64,000 bases of DNA from CAZOWM01 sp964583615 (GCA_964583615.1 CAZOWM010000013.1:8919-72918); one strand, 5' to 3'. Shown: positions 33,910 to 43,365, counted from the first letter of the stretch. The notes: generated by a model not told the origin, from the letters alone. Numbers and translations are program-made.

Positions 33910-35202
33910 TTATTTCCATAATAGCCAGACAAAAAATGAGCTTGCGGCGGTTGCGCCTATCGTAAAAGGAAGACCGATCCTGCCAAACTCTCTGATACCG
34001 ATGGTGTACCCGTGTTTTTTCAAAATGGAAACAGCCACCACGTTTGCGGATGCCCCGACATGAGTAACATTTCCCCCAAGACAGGAGCCGATGAGAAGGC
34101 CGAACACAAGGAGATATGGAGAAGCGCCTATTTCGGACGAGAGAATCTGTGCAACCGGAATCATCGCGGTGATATAAGGAACATTGTCCACAAATGCCGA
34201 GATGATCACAGAAAACCACACGATGAACAGGTAGAGGGGAAACAGGTCTTTGCTCACATAGGTGAGCACGAGTCGGGCGATGTCCTTCATCACACCGGCT
34301 CTCAGCAGGCTTCCCACGAGAATGAATATGGAAGCAAGAAAAAGAAGCGTATCGAAATCAATCTTCCGCAACATCTCCCTGCGGTTGAGATTTTGTGTCC
34401 GCACGAACCATGCCCCCGCGACCCCTCCCAGCACCACGCACACCACGCCGCCGAGATAGGTAAAATTCGGGTCGATCAGCGAAGAACATGCCAGAAGGAC
34501 GACCATCAGGAGGATGAGCGCGGTTGGGAACCAGCTTGTGACCTTCTCCTGTTCGTGGGAATAAACGGGATTCTTATACTGCCTGAAGAAAAACCAGAGA
34601 ATGAAAAACGAGACCACTGCACCGACCTGCACCGCGAAGAAAATACCGAGTTTTTCGTCGAGAATGAAAAACTGGTTGAAGTTGAGCTTCATGTACCCTG
34701 CGAGGATCATGCTCGGAGGATCGCCGATGAGTGTTGCGGTTCCCTGGAGATTTGATGAAACCGCAAGCCCGATAAGAAACGGCACAGGAGAGATGCGCTG
34801 TTTTTTGGCAATTTCGAGTGCAATGGGTGCAACGATTAAAACCGTTGCAACATTCTCCACAAAGGCGGATAATAAACTCGCCATTAAACAGATGAGGAGA
34901 ATCGCAGTCCCCACATTTCTCGATCTGGAAACGAGGGAGTGTGCGATAAGCGCAGGGACCCGTGACTCGATGAACGCCTCCGCAATGACAAGAGTGCCGA
35001 TGAATATACCGAGCACATTCCAGTTGACCGACTCTGCCACGAAGCGCGCAAAATCAGTTGGGGATCCGGCATCCATGAGCGCGGTGAGAACGAGAATCAT
35101 AAAAGCACCTGTTCCCGCACACAGGGTTTTTTTCTTTGTGAAGAGTATGATGCCGATATAGGAGAGCGCGAACACGGAAAGAACGGAAAACTTGTAAGCC
35201 AT
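33910..35202 (-). CDS. ArsB/NhaD/SLC13-type anion or sodium transporter
   Basis: The 430-residue protein has about eleven hydrophobic helices. FVENVATVLIVAPIALEIA near residue 105, DPPSMILAGYMKL, and the symmetrical FVDNVPYITAMIPVAQIL and GGNVTHVGASANVVAV form the duplicated clamp motifs of the ArsB/NhaD part of the ion-transporter superfamily. Its cargo may be Na+/H+, arsenite or a dicarboxylate. I start at ATG 35202 (alternatively TTG 35247). There is no arsenic gene nearby, and closeness to rnf makes a Na+ role attractive but unproven. Confidence 0.85.
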   Translation of the reverse strand: MAYKFSVLSVFALSYIGIILFTKKKTLCAGTGAFMILVLTALMDAGSPTDFARFVAESVNWNVLGIFIGTLVIAEAFIESRVPALIAHSLVSRSRNVGTAILLICLMASLLSAFVENVATVLIVAPIALEIAKKQRISPVPFLIGLAVSSNLQGTATLIGDPPSMILAGYMKLNFNQFFILDEKLGIFFAVQVGAVVSFFILWFFFRQYKNPVYSHEQEKVTSWFPTALILLMVVLLACSSLIDPNFTYLGGVVCVVLGGVAGAWFVRTQNLNRREMLRKIDFDTLLFLASIFILVGSLLRAGVMKDIARLVLTYVSKDLFPLYLFIVWFSVIISAFVDNVPYITAMIPVAQILSSEIGASPYLLVFGLLIGSCLGGNVTHVGASANVVAVSILKKHGYTIGIREFGRIGLPFTIGATAASSFFVWLLWK

Positions 35203-35284
35203 GGCACTCGTCAGAAATAATTGATGTCGCTGTCCCGAATACTTCAATTATATTATTCACATATACGCTGTATGGGCAACCACT

Positions 35285-35620
35285 TTGATCACAATTCACC
35301 TGCAAAAAACAGCGCAGTGCATAACTGAGGTGAGAATTTCCGGGCACGGCGGTGGTGCAAAGGGTGAAGATATCGTCTGTTCCGCGGTTTCCGCACTCGC
35401 ACAGACTGCCCTCTTCGGGCTTCTTCACTATGGAAAAGAAGACATCATCTCGAAAATGAGTGAAGGGGAGATGCTCATCCGGGTGAAGGAAACTGCGACG
35501 CAGGAGCACAGGGATATTTTCAACATTATTCTTTCCACACTATACATGGGGTTGGAAAACATACGAAGGAATTACCCTGAAAGGGTCAGGCTTGCAGTGA
35601 GCTCAGTTCCTGTTGAATAA
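35285..35620 (+). CDS. prp: Ribosomal-processing cysteine protease Prp-like
   Basis: The 111-residue protein has the two-residue catalytic signature of Prp (DUF464): His in RISGHGGG and Cys in GEDIVCSAVSALAQTAL. Prp cleaves the N-terminal extension of ribosomal protein L27 in Firmicutes and relatives and is normally encoded between rplU and rpmA. Neither is present here. The start is TTG at 35285 without a clear ribosome binding site. It is divergent from the anion transporter and converges with the MEMO1-like gene. Confidence 0.75.
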   Translation: MITIHLQKTAQCITEVRISGHGGGAKGEDIVCSAVSALAQTALFGLLHYGKEDIISKMSEGEMLIRVKETATQEHRDIFNIILSTLYMGLENIRRNYPERVRLAVSSVPVE

Positions 35621-35664
35621 AGATGAATACGCGATTCATTCAGGGTGCGCACAGAACAATAAGC

Positions 35665-36513
35665 TCAATACACGACTCCCGCATAGCCCACGAAACTGGA
35701 ATCCGGGTGAATGTCGTAGCTTGTCGTGTACTCGACAAGTACCCCTCTTTCAGCCCCAAGCGCGCGTACAGCAGCGACTGCCGCTGCTGCACTCCCCGGG
35801 CAGCAGGCGTTTCGCATTTTCGCCGCTCTCTTCGTCACCTCATTCGGCTCGACGCTGAGAAAGGCATCGATCATAGCCCGGTCATTTGTCTGCTTTACCC
35901 ACTCCACGCTCTCTGTGCCTGTTCCCTCCGGTGTGAATCCATAGTTCGGTCCATAATGTGTAAGATCCGTGCTTCCGACAACGCATGCGTTCATTTTCTT
36001 GTCTTCAATAAGCTTCGCAACAGCCTTTCCGATCTCTACCGACCGTTTCCCCGGGGAGATTCCCGCAAGTACGACAGTCGTGTGGGGGAAAAAATATTTT
36101 AAAAACGGTAGCTGAAGCTCAATCGTGTTGTCCCTGGTATAGGAAGAGGCGTCCTCCCTGATGAAGTCGAATGAAGAAAAAAGCGCACCTGTCGCCTCCC
36201 TGTTCACCATGACGGCTCCGAGAGGGGTCTGCACTCCGTCGTCAACAAAGAGAAAATCCGGGCCATCGGAAGGAAGATGCATCCCGAACAAAAAAACCGT
36301 GTCCGGGACATTTTTCGCCTGTATGCTCATGAATACGGACAGAGCGGTCCTGCCGGAAAAAAACCAACCGGCATGGGGAACGATCCCGCCGATCCCCTTG
36401 TATTCAACCTTCGGGAGGGTTACTTTGCTCTTCAACTGCTCTATCATCGCAACGCACTCTCTTTTCGATCCCGGATACCAGGCTCCTGAAAAATCCGCGC
36501 CCCGTATTCCCAT
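35665..36513 (-). CDS. MEMO1 family (AmmeMemoRadiSam system protein B-like)
   Basis: From ATG 36513, behind AGGAGGG, the protein is 282 residues with the MEMO signatures GAWYPGSKREC, GIVPHAGWFFSGRTA, DNTIELQLPFLKYFFP, VVGSTDLTHYGPNYGF and GSAAAAVAAVRALG. The fold resembles class III extradiol dioxygenases and the His residues of PHAGW and LTHYG could bind metal. In bacteria it usually travels with an AMMECR1 protein and a radical SAM enzyme; neither is adjacent, and the two radical SAM genes in this window are of another type. Confidence 0.88.
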   Translation of the reverse strand: MGIRGADFSGAWYPGSKRECVAMIEQLKSKVTLPKVEYKGIGGIVPHAGWFFSGRTALSVFMSIQAKNVPDTVFLFGMHLPSDGPDFLFVDDGVQTPLGAVMVNREATGALFSSFDFIREDASSYTRDNTIELQLPFLKYFFPHTTVVLAGISPGKRSVEIGKAVAKLIEDKKMNACVVGSTDLTHYGPNYGFTPEGTGTESVEWVKQTNDRAMIDAFLSVEPNEVTKRAAKMRNACCPGSAAAAVAAVRALGAERGVLVEYTTSYDIHPDSSFVGYAGVVY

Positions 36514-36961
36514 AGCATCCCTCCTGTGTGAGATTTTCCGTGTGCTCACAGTGAGAATCAGCACTGTACCTTCATTATACCATTCATCTGCCTCGCACAC
36601 CACTCTAAAGTGCACGATGAACGCTCTTTCAGCTCTCTTCAGTATGAAAAACGCAGACCGGTAACTCCCATGCGATTTCTTGAATTGCTCCAGCTCATTT
36701 TTCAGACAAAACAGATCAAGGGGGGCAGAGCAGACTCCGCATCCGTTATTGCCTCCTCGAGGTGCACGTAGTACTCATGCCACCATACGGTTTCTTGTAT
36801 CGTCTATCTTGACCGTTTCATTTGATCATGTTTGGCGAATTTCTTCACATGTGATTGTATCGGTGATTCCGGCGGATTTCCTTTTGTATTGAAATTGGAA
36901 TGATTGATTATTACATTATGAAAAGAATAGCAGGAAATGTTTGGAAAAGCAGAGAGGAAAA
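36514..36961. other. Gap with probable degraded coding remnant (minus) and a plus-strand promoter
   Basis: No intact gene. On the minus strand between about 36800 and 36600 two frames read like one protein joined by a one-base shift: TVWWHEYYVHLEEAITDAES, then KNELEQFKKSHGSYRSAFFI. I cannot assign a family. The second frame runs on in phase into the MEMO1-like gene. Plus-strand sequence from 36889 holds the promoter of the nucleotidyltransferase gene. Confidence 0.3.
36889..36917 (+). promoter_or_regulatory. Putative promoter for the nucleotidyltransferase-TPM-LemA genes
   Basis: TTGAAA (36889-36894), 17 bases and TACATT (36912-36917) lie about 45 bp before the nucleotidyltransferase start. 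Confidence 0.4.
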
Positions 36962-37690
36962 ATGGCCGGGGAAAAAACAATACACACAGTCGTTGAAAAC
37001 ACGTTTCTCGAGATGCTGAAAGCGGTTTTCGGGGAAAATCTCGTTATGGTGTCCATTTACGGAAGCTATGTAAGAGGAAATTTTGTCGGGGGAGTGTCAG
37101 ATGTGAACATTCTCATACTGCTCGAAAAACCCGACGCCGGACAGTTAGAAACCTTTGGCCGTGACGGATACAGGCTCATGAGAAAGTACAAAATTACCCC
37201 CCTCATTCTCTCGAAAACAGAGTTCGTGAACTCCGCGGACGTGTTCCCCATGGAATATCTCGATATGATGGACCGAAATAAAATACTTTTCGGTAAGGAT
37301 ATCACAGCAAAGCTTACACTCAGCCTGAAAAACCTTCGCCACCAGGTCGAGGACCGGCTCAGGGGCGCCGTCGCTTCACTTCGCCAGGCCGTCGTCGCAT
37401 CCCGGGGAAAGGAAAGAATCCTCAGGAAGTGGCTGAAGAACTGGTACGGTTCGATGGGAGCGCTGTTTCGCGGCGTGCTCCGCCTGAAAGGGGTCAAAAA
37501 GATCCCGGTGGACGCTGAAGAAGCCGTGCGTATGATACAAAAGGAGCTGAAAATCGACATAGACCCCTTCCTGCGGCTCATCGCTTTAAGAAGGGGTGAA
37601 AAACTTCATACAGGTGAACTTCTCGGAGACCTTCTCTCCAGTTTAAGAAACCTTATCGCCGCCGTCGATACCATGAATTTCGGGGAATAA
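36962..37690 (+). CDS. Nucleotidyltransferase-fold protein
   Basis: The 242-residue protein opens with the nucleotidyltransferase motif IYGSYVRGNFVGGVSDVNIL: the GSxxRG part and an Asp-x-Asn pair where active enzymes usually have Asp-x-Asp. The remaining 150 residues are helical and carry many Arg and Lys. Replacement of the second metal-binding Asp by Asn may lower or abolish catalysis. I start at ATG 36962 just after AGAGAGG. It is three bases ahead of the TPM gene, so the two are cotranscribed. Substrate unknown. Confidence 0.75.
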   Translation: MAGEKTIHTVVENTFLEMLKAVFGENLVMVSIYGSYVRGNFVGGVSDVNILILLEKPDAGQLETFGRDGYRLMRKYKITPLILSKTEFVNSADVFPMEYLDMMDRNKILFGKDITAKLTLSLKNLRHQVEDRLRGAVASLRQAVVASRGKERILRKWLKNWYGSMGALFRGVLRLKGVKKIPVDAEEAVRMIQKELKIDIDPFLRLIALRRGEKLHTGELLGDLLSSLRNLIAAVDTMNFGE

Positions 37691-37693
37691 CAA

Positions 37694-38449
37694 ATGAAGA
37701 GAGTACGCATCGCCACACTGATTATGATCACGCTGCTCATCGCGATTCCCCTCTATTCACAAAAGCTCCCAGAACCGACGGGATACGTGAACGACTTTGC
37801 AGGGGTCATCGACACGGGATCAAAAAACCAGATGGACCGAATTGCCAAAGCTGTTCAGGAAAGCACTGGTGCGGAAATAGCAGTTGTTACGGTTGAAACC
37901 ATTGAACCCTATGGAAGCATCGAGGAGTATTCTGTGGAACTTGCATCCGAGTGGGGAATCGGAAAGGCGGGAGAAGACACCGGAGTGCTCCTCCTTCTTG
38001 CGATGCAGGAACGACGGGTCCGTATCGAAGTCGGCTACGGTCTCGAAGGGACCATACCCGACGGGCTTGCGGGTGAAATCATCGATAACTCAATCCTTCC
38101 GAGTCTTCGGGTCGGAGAGTACGGAACCGGCTTCCTCAAGGGTGTCCAGGCAGTGAGCGGGATCATTGCAGAAGAATACGGTGTTGACCTAGACTCGTCC
38201 TACATCGTGGAGAGCAAAAAATACACACGGCAGATATCCTCAGGATTGAGCCGTCTCATTATCATCCTCATATTTCTCGTCCTCTTCGGCGGCGGAAGAT
38301 TTCTCCTTCCGCTTCTCTTTGTGGGAGCTGTCTCACGAAGAGGTTTCTATGGCGGAGGGTTCGGTTCAGGAGGAAGCAGTTTCGGCGGAGGCTTTTCCGG
38401 ATTCGGAGGTGGGGGGTTCGGCGGCGGCGGCGCCTCACGGGGTTTTTAA
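37694..38449 (+). CDS. TPM domain protein (YgcG family)
   Basis: The 251-residue protein has a signal peptide (IATLIMITLLIAIPLYSQ), a TPM domain at about residues 25-150 (GYVNDFAGVIDTGSK, GAEIAVVTVETIEPYG, GYGLEGTIPDGLAGEI), a transmembrane helix near 185-205 and a Gly/Ser/Phe-rich tail ending GGGGASRGF. TPM proteins face the periplasm and are often found with LemA, as here; the thylakoid relative acts in photosystem II repair. The bacterial role is not settled. Confidence 0.9.
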   Translation: MKRVRIATLIMITLLIAIPLYSQKLPEPTGYVNDFAGVIDTGSKNQMDRIAKAVQESTGAEIAVVTVETIEPYGSIEEYSVELASEWGIGKAGEDTGVLLLLAMQERRVRIEVGYGLEGTIPDGLAGEIIDNSILPSLRVGEYGTGFLKGVQAVSGIIAEEYGVDLDSSYIVESKKYTRQISSGLSRLIIILIFLVLFGGGRFLLPLLFVGAVSRRGFYGGGFGSGGSSFGGGFSGFGGGGFGGGGASRGF

Positions 38450-38491
38450 GCGCCCGTTTCCGGGAAGTTACTTTAAAAAACGGAGCAGAGT

Positions 38492-39076
38492 ATGGTAAAA
38501 GGTAAATTGTTGGGTATTCTTGTTGTCGTTGGCATTATTGTCGTACTTGGCGTCATCATATCAGGATGGTTCATAACCACGAGAAACACGCTCATCACGC
38601 TCGAAGAAACCATCGATGCGTCCTGGGCGGAAATAGACAATCAGCTGAAAAGGCGAAGCGACCTGATACCAAACCTCGTTGCCACGGTCAAGGGGTTTGC
38701 CACACAGGAGCGGGAGGTGTTTACGCAGATTGCGGAAGCCCGTTCCAAGCTGGCGGGGGCCACAACAGTGGGTGAAACAGCACAGGGATACAACCAGCTT
38801 CAGTCCGCACTGGGCAGGTTGCTGGTCATCGTCGAGGCTTACCCTGAGCTGAAATCAAATGAAAACTTCATACGCCTTCAAGATGAGCTCGCGGGAACGG
38901 AGAACCGCATTGCCGTCGCGAGAAAACGATACAACGACAGCGTGCGGGTGTTCAACACGAAAATTCGCATGTTCCCCACCTCCACCGTCGCAAACATGAT
39001 GGGACTGGAAAAAAGGGAGTATTTCGAGATCGAGGAAGGTGCACGCGAAGTACCTGAGGTGGATTTCGGCAGCTGA
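38492..39076 (+). CDS. lemA: LemA family protein
   Basis: The 194-residue protein has one N-terminal transmembrane helix (LLGILVVVGIIVVLGVIISG) and a helical LemA domain: ETIDASWAEIDNQLKRRSDL, IPNLVATVKGF, ENRIAVARKRYNDSV and the end IRMFPTSTVANMMGLEKREY. LemA proteins are widespread, membrane-anchored and of unclear function, and commonly sit beside TPM proteins. The start follows GGAGCAGAGT. Confidence 0.93.
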   Translation: MVKGKLLGILVVVGIIVVLGVIISGWFITTRNTLITLEETIDASWAEIDNQLKRRSDLIPNLVATVKGFATQEREVFTQIAEARSKLAGATTVGETAQGYNQLQSALGRLLVIVEAYPELKSNENFIRLQDELAGTENRIAVARKRYNDSVRVFNTKIRMFPTSTVANMMGLEKREYFEIEEGAREVPEVDFGS

Positions 39077-39192
39077 GATCGGAGAAAAACTCACACGAGC
39101 ACTCCGCTCTCAATGTCTTATTAATCAATCGCCCCCCGGGTTACGATAATATATAAAGAGAGAAGTACTGTTTCGAATGGATCAACGATCGT

Positions 39193-40338
39193 ATGCCCAT
39201 GACAACATTACTCCATCCTCACAAAAAGCGGACAGATTCATACCGTATTCTTATTGTCGATGATGATGAGCTGATCATCGAAAGTTTTGAGCGGGTATTT
39301 CAGGAATACGAAAACAACTTCGAGGTCGACAAGACAACCGACAGCAAAGAAGCGGTTCGATTAATTGAGGAAAGGGAATACGACCTCATCATTACCGACA
39401 TTGTCATGCCCGATATAGACGGGATTCAGATTCTTCAAAAAGTGAAACAGGTGCAGCCGGACTCTGAAGTGATTCTGATAACTGCTTATAGCTCAACAGG
39501 TTCAGCGCTTGACGCGATGCATTTCGGCGCCTTCGATTACATAACGAAACCCTTCGACCTTTCCGAGCTCAAAGTCCGTATCATGCGGGCAATCAACAAG
39601 AGGAAGGCTATACTCGAAAAGAAGAGAAAAATTGACGAAATCGAGCGACTCTGCTACACCATTTCCCATGATTTTAAGTCCACTCTCGTCTCGATAAAAG
39701 GGTTCACGAAGATTCTCATACAGGATCACTACACTCAGCTTGCCAGCGAGGGGCAGTTTCTGATCAACCGGATCAATGCAAATATCACCACAATGGAATC
39801 AATTGTCGAGGGGCTGCTCGAGTACATGAAAATTGGGAGCTGGCAAATCAAAAAGGAGAACATCAACAGCGGCGATATCATCCGTGAAGTCGCTGCAAAT
39901 TTTACCCCAGCGCTAAAGGGGCATGAAATCAACATGATCATCGCAAAGAGGCTCCCGGAAGTGTACTTTTACAGAAACGGGCTCAGGCTGGTGTTTACGA
40001 ACCTGATTGACAATGCAATAAAATACTCTTCCGGCGAGATAAACTCTTATATCAAGGTCGGGATTGATGAGAAGGCGCTACCCGACAATCACTTTCATCA
40101 CTTCTACGTCGAAGACAACGGCACCGGAATCGGTGAAAAAAACCTCGACATCATTTTTGAGATATTTCAGCGAGGTACACTCGGCACTCAGAAACACGGG
40201 TATGGAATCGGACTTGCGATTGTCAGAAAAATACTCAAGACCATGCACTGCTCAATCCGCGCCGAATCTGAAGAGGGAAAACCGACACGCTTTACGTTCA
40301 CCCTTCCAAAAGCGGTTAAAACTTCACCTCGGTCCTGA
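39193..40338 (+). CDS. Receiver-histidine kinase hybrid, cytoplasmic
   Basis: The 381-residue protein has a receiver domain (RILIVDDDELIIESF, LIITDIVMPDIDG with the phosphorylated Asp near 72, DYITKPFD), then a HisKA region with ISHDFKSTLVSIKGFTK and the HATPase_c domain (NLIDNAIKYSSGE, EDNGTGIGEKN, HGYGIGLAIV). It has no transmembrane segment or sensor domain, so the receiver probably controls the kinase. Its last 23 bases overlap the convergent large secreted-protein gene. No downstream regulator is adjacent. Confidence 0.93.
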   Translation: MPMTTLLHPHKKRTDSYRILIVDDDELIIESFERVFQEYENNFEVDKTTDSKEAVRLIEEREYDLIITDIVMPDIDGIQILQKVKQVQPDSEVILITAYSSTGSALDAMHFGAFDYITKPFDLSELKVRIMRAINKRKAILEKKRKIDEIERLCYTISHDFKSTLVSIKGFTKILIQDHYTQLASEGQFLINRINANITTMESIVEGLLEYMKIGSWQIKKENINSGDIIREVAANFTPALKGHEINMIIAKRLPEVYFYRNGLRLVFTNLIDNAIKYSSGEINSYIKVGIDEKALPDNHFHHFYVEDNGTGIGEKNLDIIFEIFQRGTLGTQKHGYGIGLAIVRKILKTMHCSIRAESEEGKPTRFTFTLPKAVKTSPRS

Positions 40339-43237
40339 CACCGGCGAATACACCGCTTTTCCCCTCAGGACCGTATGTATGGGCATATCCAATGCCGACC
40401 CGAAGCGGGAAATGGTACCCAATGAGAAAATTCAATTTAAGCTCTGCGCCGACCGAAGCACGAATAAAGCCGAAGGGATCGGAAAACAGCTCACCCAGAT
40501 CACCTGCGACGAACTCTTTTCCCGGAGAATCGGACATAATGATACCCGCATCATAGAACCCGTTCAGGGTGATATTCTTAAAATACAGCGGAAACGCATG
40601 AATCCCGCGTTCCACGTACAACAGTGGAAATCCGAGCGTTGTTTTGAAGTCCATTCCGAATGAACCTTCAACCTCTTCAGGATATCCAACCGTGTACACA
40701 GGATCCAGAGGGGCGAACACTGCGGGGCTTTCGTATCCAGAAACGGCCAGTCCTCCCGTTTCCCCTGAAAAAATTTTCGAGTTGATTCTGAAATTGAGGA
40801 GCACTGCGCCAAACGGCCGAGAGTACATTGACATACTGGTGTCAAAGGCGGTAAAATTTTTCCCCGATTGAGGGTGGTGGTATACTCCCTGCTGAAAAAT
40901 GATTCCTCTGTCCGGCCCTATCCACCGTATTGACTGTTTCGTACTCGCAAGTGAAAGGGATGCAGCAATTCCCTCATAGGAATTCTCGAATATCCCCGCA
41001 ATCTCCGTTGTAAAAACGAAATCATGTTTCCGCAAAGCATAGGTGATCCCGGGTGAAAATGCAAAATAAGGATCGAACCCATCCTGGTCTGATGCCTGTG
41101 CGGTGAAGAATCTTCCAAAATAGGAGAAGTGCGGGCTGTTGTAGGAGTAGGAAAATACCGCCTTGTACTCAGCATCATATACGTCGTATACAAGCCCGAG
41201 GCTGTACTCATGCTTCTTAAGCAGATCATTCCCGCGGGTGTAGAATCCTATACCAAAGCCTACACTGTTCCCCATCATGAACGGAAGCCAACCGCCGGGT
41301 AAAAGCCATCTTCCCGGCCTGTAACGGGTGATCCTGTATGAGGAATCAGCTGCACTGCGCTGTACAGCTTCCGTGCTCGTGCCCGCCACCGGCCCTATTT
41401 CTACGTCCTGTTCCCAGTATAGGGTATCGAGTTCATCCATGTGCATATTGGACACCTGAAATCCTTCCGCCGAGTATACTCCGCACACGACCAGGGCGTT
41501 TTCCGAAACACACGGTTCGAACATACCGGTGAGAATATTTGTCCTGCGCCCTGTCTTTCCCGAAAAAATATTCACCGTGTACAGGTTGTACACACCATTT
41601 TCATCACCCACAAACATGAGCTCTCCGCTGCCAAGCCAGCAGGGGGAGTATGCCCTGTAGCGTGAATCCGTGACACGCACAAATGCGGCATGCCCCTCCT
41701 CGAGGTCCCGTAAAAGAGTATAGCAGATACCCCGTGTTCCACCTGCGTCCCGAAATGAAAAAGCAACCAGTCTTCCGTCGGGAGAAAGCACCGGATCTTC
41801 AAGCAGAAAACCCGCTTCCAGCGCTCCATCCTCGAAGGACTTCACGCAGGAGAAGCGCTTGTTTTTCCCATCAATGTCGAAAAAGCTGAGCTCCGTACCC
41901 CACGGAGAAGAACGGCACACGAGAAACCGATTTTCCTCTTCAAGGACACTGAATCCCTGAGCACCGCCTTCAGCAGTGATCCGTTTCTCTTTTCCTGTGC
42001 GCAGTTCGAGTTCATATATATTGCTGCGAATGCAGAGGTTTTTTTCGATATCGGACCGCAGATAAAAGATCCTTGTTCCATCATTCGAAAATCTGATGTT
42101 GAATGAATAGAGCCCCTTTTTCATGCAGCGGGTTGTTCCTGTTTTCGGATCGAAGAGATAAAGTCCCCCGAGCCGGTTCAGCGGCCTCAAGGAGTAGGCA
42201 ACCAAATCCCCGAGGGGATTGATCGCAAGGGAATACAATAATCCCTTCTCTTCGGAAAGCAGCTCATATTCGGTGACTTCCGCCCTTTTTATACGGTTGA
42301 CAACTTTTTCGCTTCGCGCCTCCTCTTTCCATTTCCACTCGTTCCACACTCGGTTTGCGCGCTTGCCGTATACACTTCGGAAAGGCTCCCCCCATGTATA
42401 GAACAGACAGGTTCCGCTCTTTCGGTTGAATTCGAAGAGTGTGCTCTCTCCGTATTCGCTGGCAAGATGCTGCACAAAAGAAGCACCGTACATGTATCTT
42501 GTCTGTCCCAAAGGCCAGATTGCGGTATCGTTGGACGCAAGATCAATCGATGGAAACATACGCTGCAGGCATGCAGTCCGAATATACATCTCGCTCACCG
42601 GGGAGTGAGCTCTTCCGTATCCATGCTGGTTTACAGTTTCGGAATACACCGCAAATCCCTCTCTATAGAACGGGGGCGTGCAGGAGTTAGGATAGATGAC
42701 GTTCCCGAATACTTTGCTCATGACAAGCGGCAGTCCGCCTCGTAATTCTAGATGAAACACGTGAGAAAGTTCATGAAGAAGAACAAAGCTATACCATTCT
42801 CGGTAGGCATCGAGACCGGTTGAAACGGCTCGGTACGGATGAACCGCATATATCGTCACAAAGAGTCCTCTGGGGCCTTTCGCAACGTATCCGTTTGCAA
42901 AGTCACTTCTCGAGCTCAGGAGTATGTCTATTTTTTTTCCCGGTAAGTATCCTGTCCATGCGGTGAGGAGATGAAATATTTTCTCCGCCTCATCGGAAAT
43001 GAGCAAAGAAAGGCGTTGCAGATGAACAGGGTAGAGCACACGGAAGTGCGCGCTCTCGACAACATACCATTGAAGCGTGCTGTCATCCTCCGGTCCACCG
43101 AAAAGAAAGATATTTCCTTCCTCAAGACTCGGTCCATTTCCCGAAGCCGTTTCCGCAGTACATACTTTTGGAAGGGAGAGGAGACACGCTCCCGAAAAGA
43201 ACAGATATACTATCCACAGAACAAATGCATTCTTCAA
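40316..43237 (-). CDS. Large secreted gluzincin / WD40-like propeller / outer-membrane barrel protein
   Basis: From TTG 43237, five bases after GGGAGG, the protein is 973 residues. A signal peptide (NAFVLWIVYLFFSGACLL) is followed by a peptidase MA-like domain with VLLHELSHVFHLE (zinc His residues) near 150 and FYREGFAVYSE with the third ligand Glu near 190. Residues 320-600 are TolB-like PD40 beta-propeller repeats (SFNIRFSNDGTRIFYLR, DPVLSPDGRLVAFSFRD). From about 680 to the C-terminal phenylalanine the strands suggest an outer-membrane barrel. It is probably a surface peptidase or assembly factor. GTG 43264 is a less likely start. Confidence 0.78.
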   Translation of the reverse strand: MKNAFVLWIVYLFFSGACLLSLPKVCTAETASGNGPSLEEGNIFLFGGPEDDSTLQWYVVESAHFRVLYPVHLQRLSLLISDEAEKIFHLLTAWTGYLPGKKIDILLSSRSDFANGYVAKGPRGLFVTIYAVHPYRAVSTGLDAYREWYSFVLLHELSHVFHLELRGGLPLVMSKVFGNVIYPNSCTPPFYREGFAVYSETVNQHGYGRAHSPVSEMYIRTACLQRMFPSIDLASNDTAIWPLGQTRYMYGASFVQHLASEYGESTLFEFNRKSGTCLFYTWGEPFRSVYGKRANRVWNEWKWKEEARSEKVVNRIKRAEVTEYELLSEEKGLLYSLAINPLGDLVAYSLRPLNRLGGLYLFDPKTGTTRCMKKGLYSFNIRFSNDGTRIFYLRSDIEKNLCIRSNIYELELRTGKEKRITAEGGAQGFSVLEEENRFLVCRSSPWGTELSFFDIDGKNKRFSCVKSFEDGALEAGFLLEDPVLSPDGRLVAFSFRDAGGTRGICYTLLRDLEEGHAAFVRVTDSRYRAYSPCWLGSGELMFVGDENGVYNLYTVNIFSGKTGRRTNILTGMFEPCVSENALVVCGVYSAEGFQVSNMHMDELDTLYWEQDVEIGPVAGTSTEAVQRSAADSSYRITRYRPGRWLLPGGWLPFMMGNSVGFGIGFYTRGNDLLKKHEYSLGLVYDVYDAEYKAVFSYSYNSPHFSYFGRFFTAQASDQDGFDPYFAFSPGITYALRKHDFVFTTEIAGIFENSYEGIAASLSLASTKQSIRWIGPDRGIIFQQGVYHHPQSGKNFTAFDTSMSMYSRPFGAVLLNFRINSKIFSGETGGLAVSGYESPAVFAPLDPVYTVGYPEEVEGSFGMDFKTTLGFPLLYVERGIHAFPLYFKNITLNGFYDAGIIMSDSPGKEFVAGDLGELFSDPFGFIRASVGAELKLNFLIGYHFPLRVGIGYAHTYGPEGKSGVFAGVRTEVKF

Positions 43238-43324
43238 AAGTACCTCCCGCAAAACCAGCAGCACTGTCTGTATTCAAGTATATACAAAAAGCGGGCGTAT
43301 TCATCACTTTCACTGAAAAAATGC

Positions 43325-43365
43325 TTGACACTTATCAAATCGCAATGGTAGTATTAATACTACCA
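43325..43365 (+). promoter_or_regulatory. Promoter with perfect 20-bp palindromic operator (radical SAM paralogue B)
   Basis: TTGACA (43325-43330), 18 bases and TAGTAT (43349-43354) form the promoter. The -10 lies inside TGGTAGTATTAATACTACCA (43346-43365), a perfect 20-base palindrome. The left half is identical to the element in the RHH gene promoter at 22932-22940. Confidence 0.7.
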
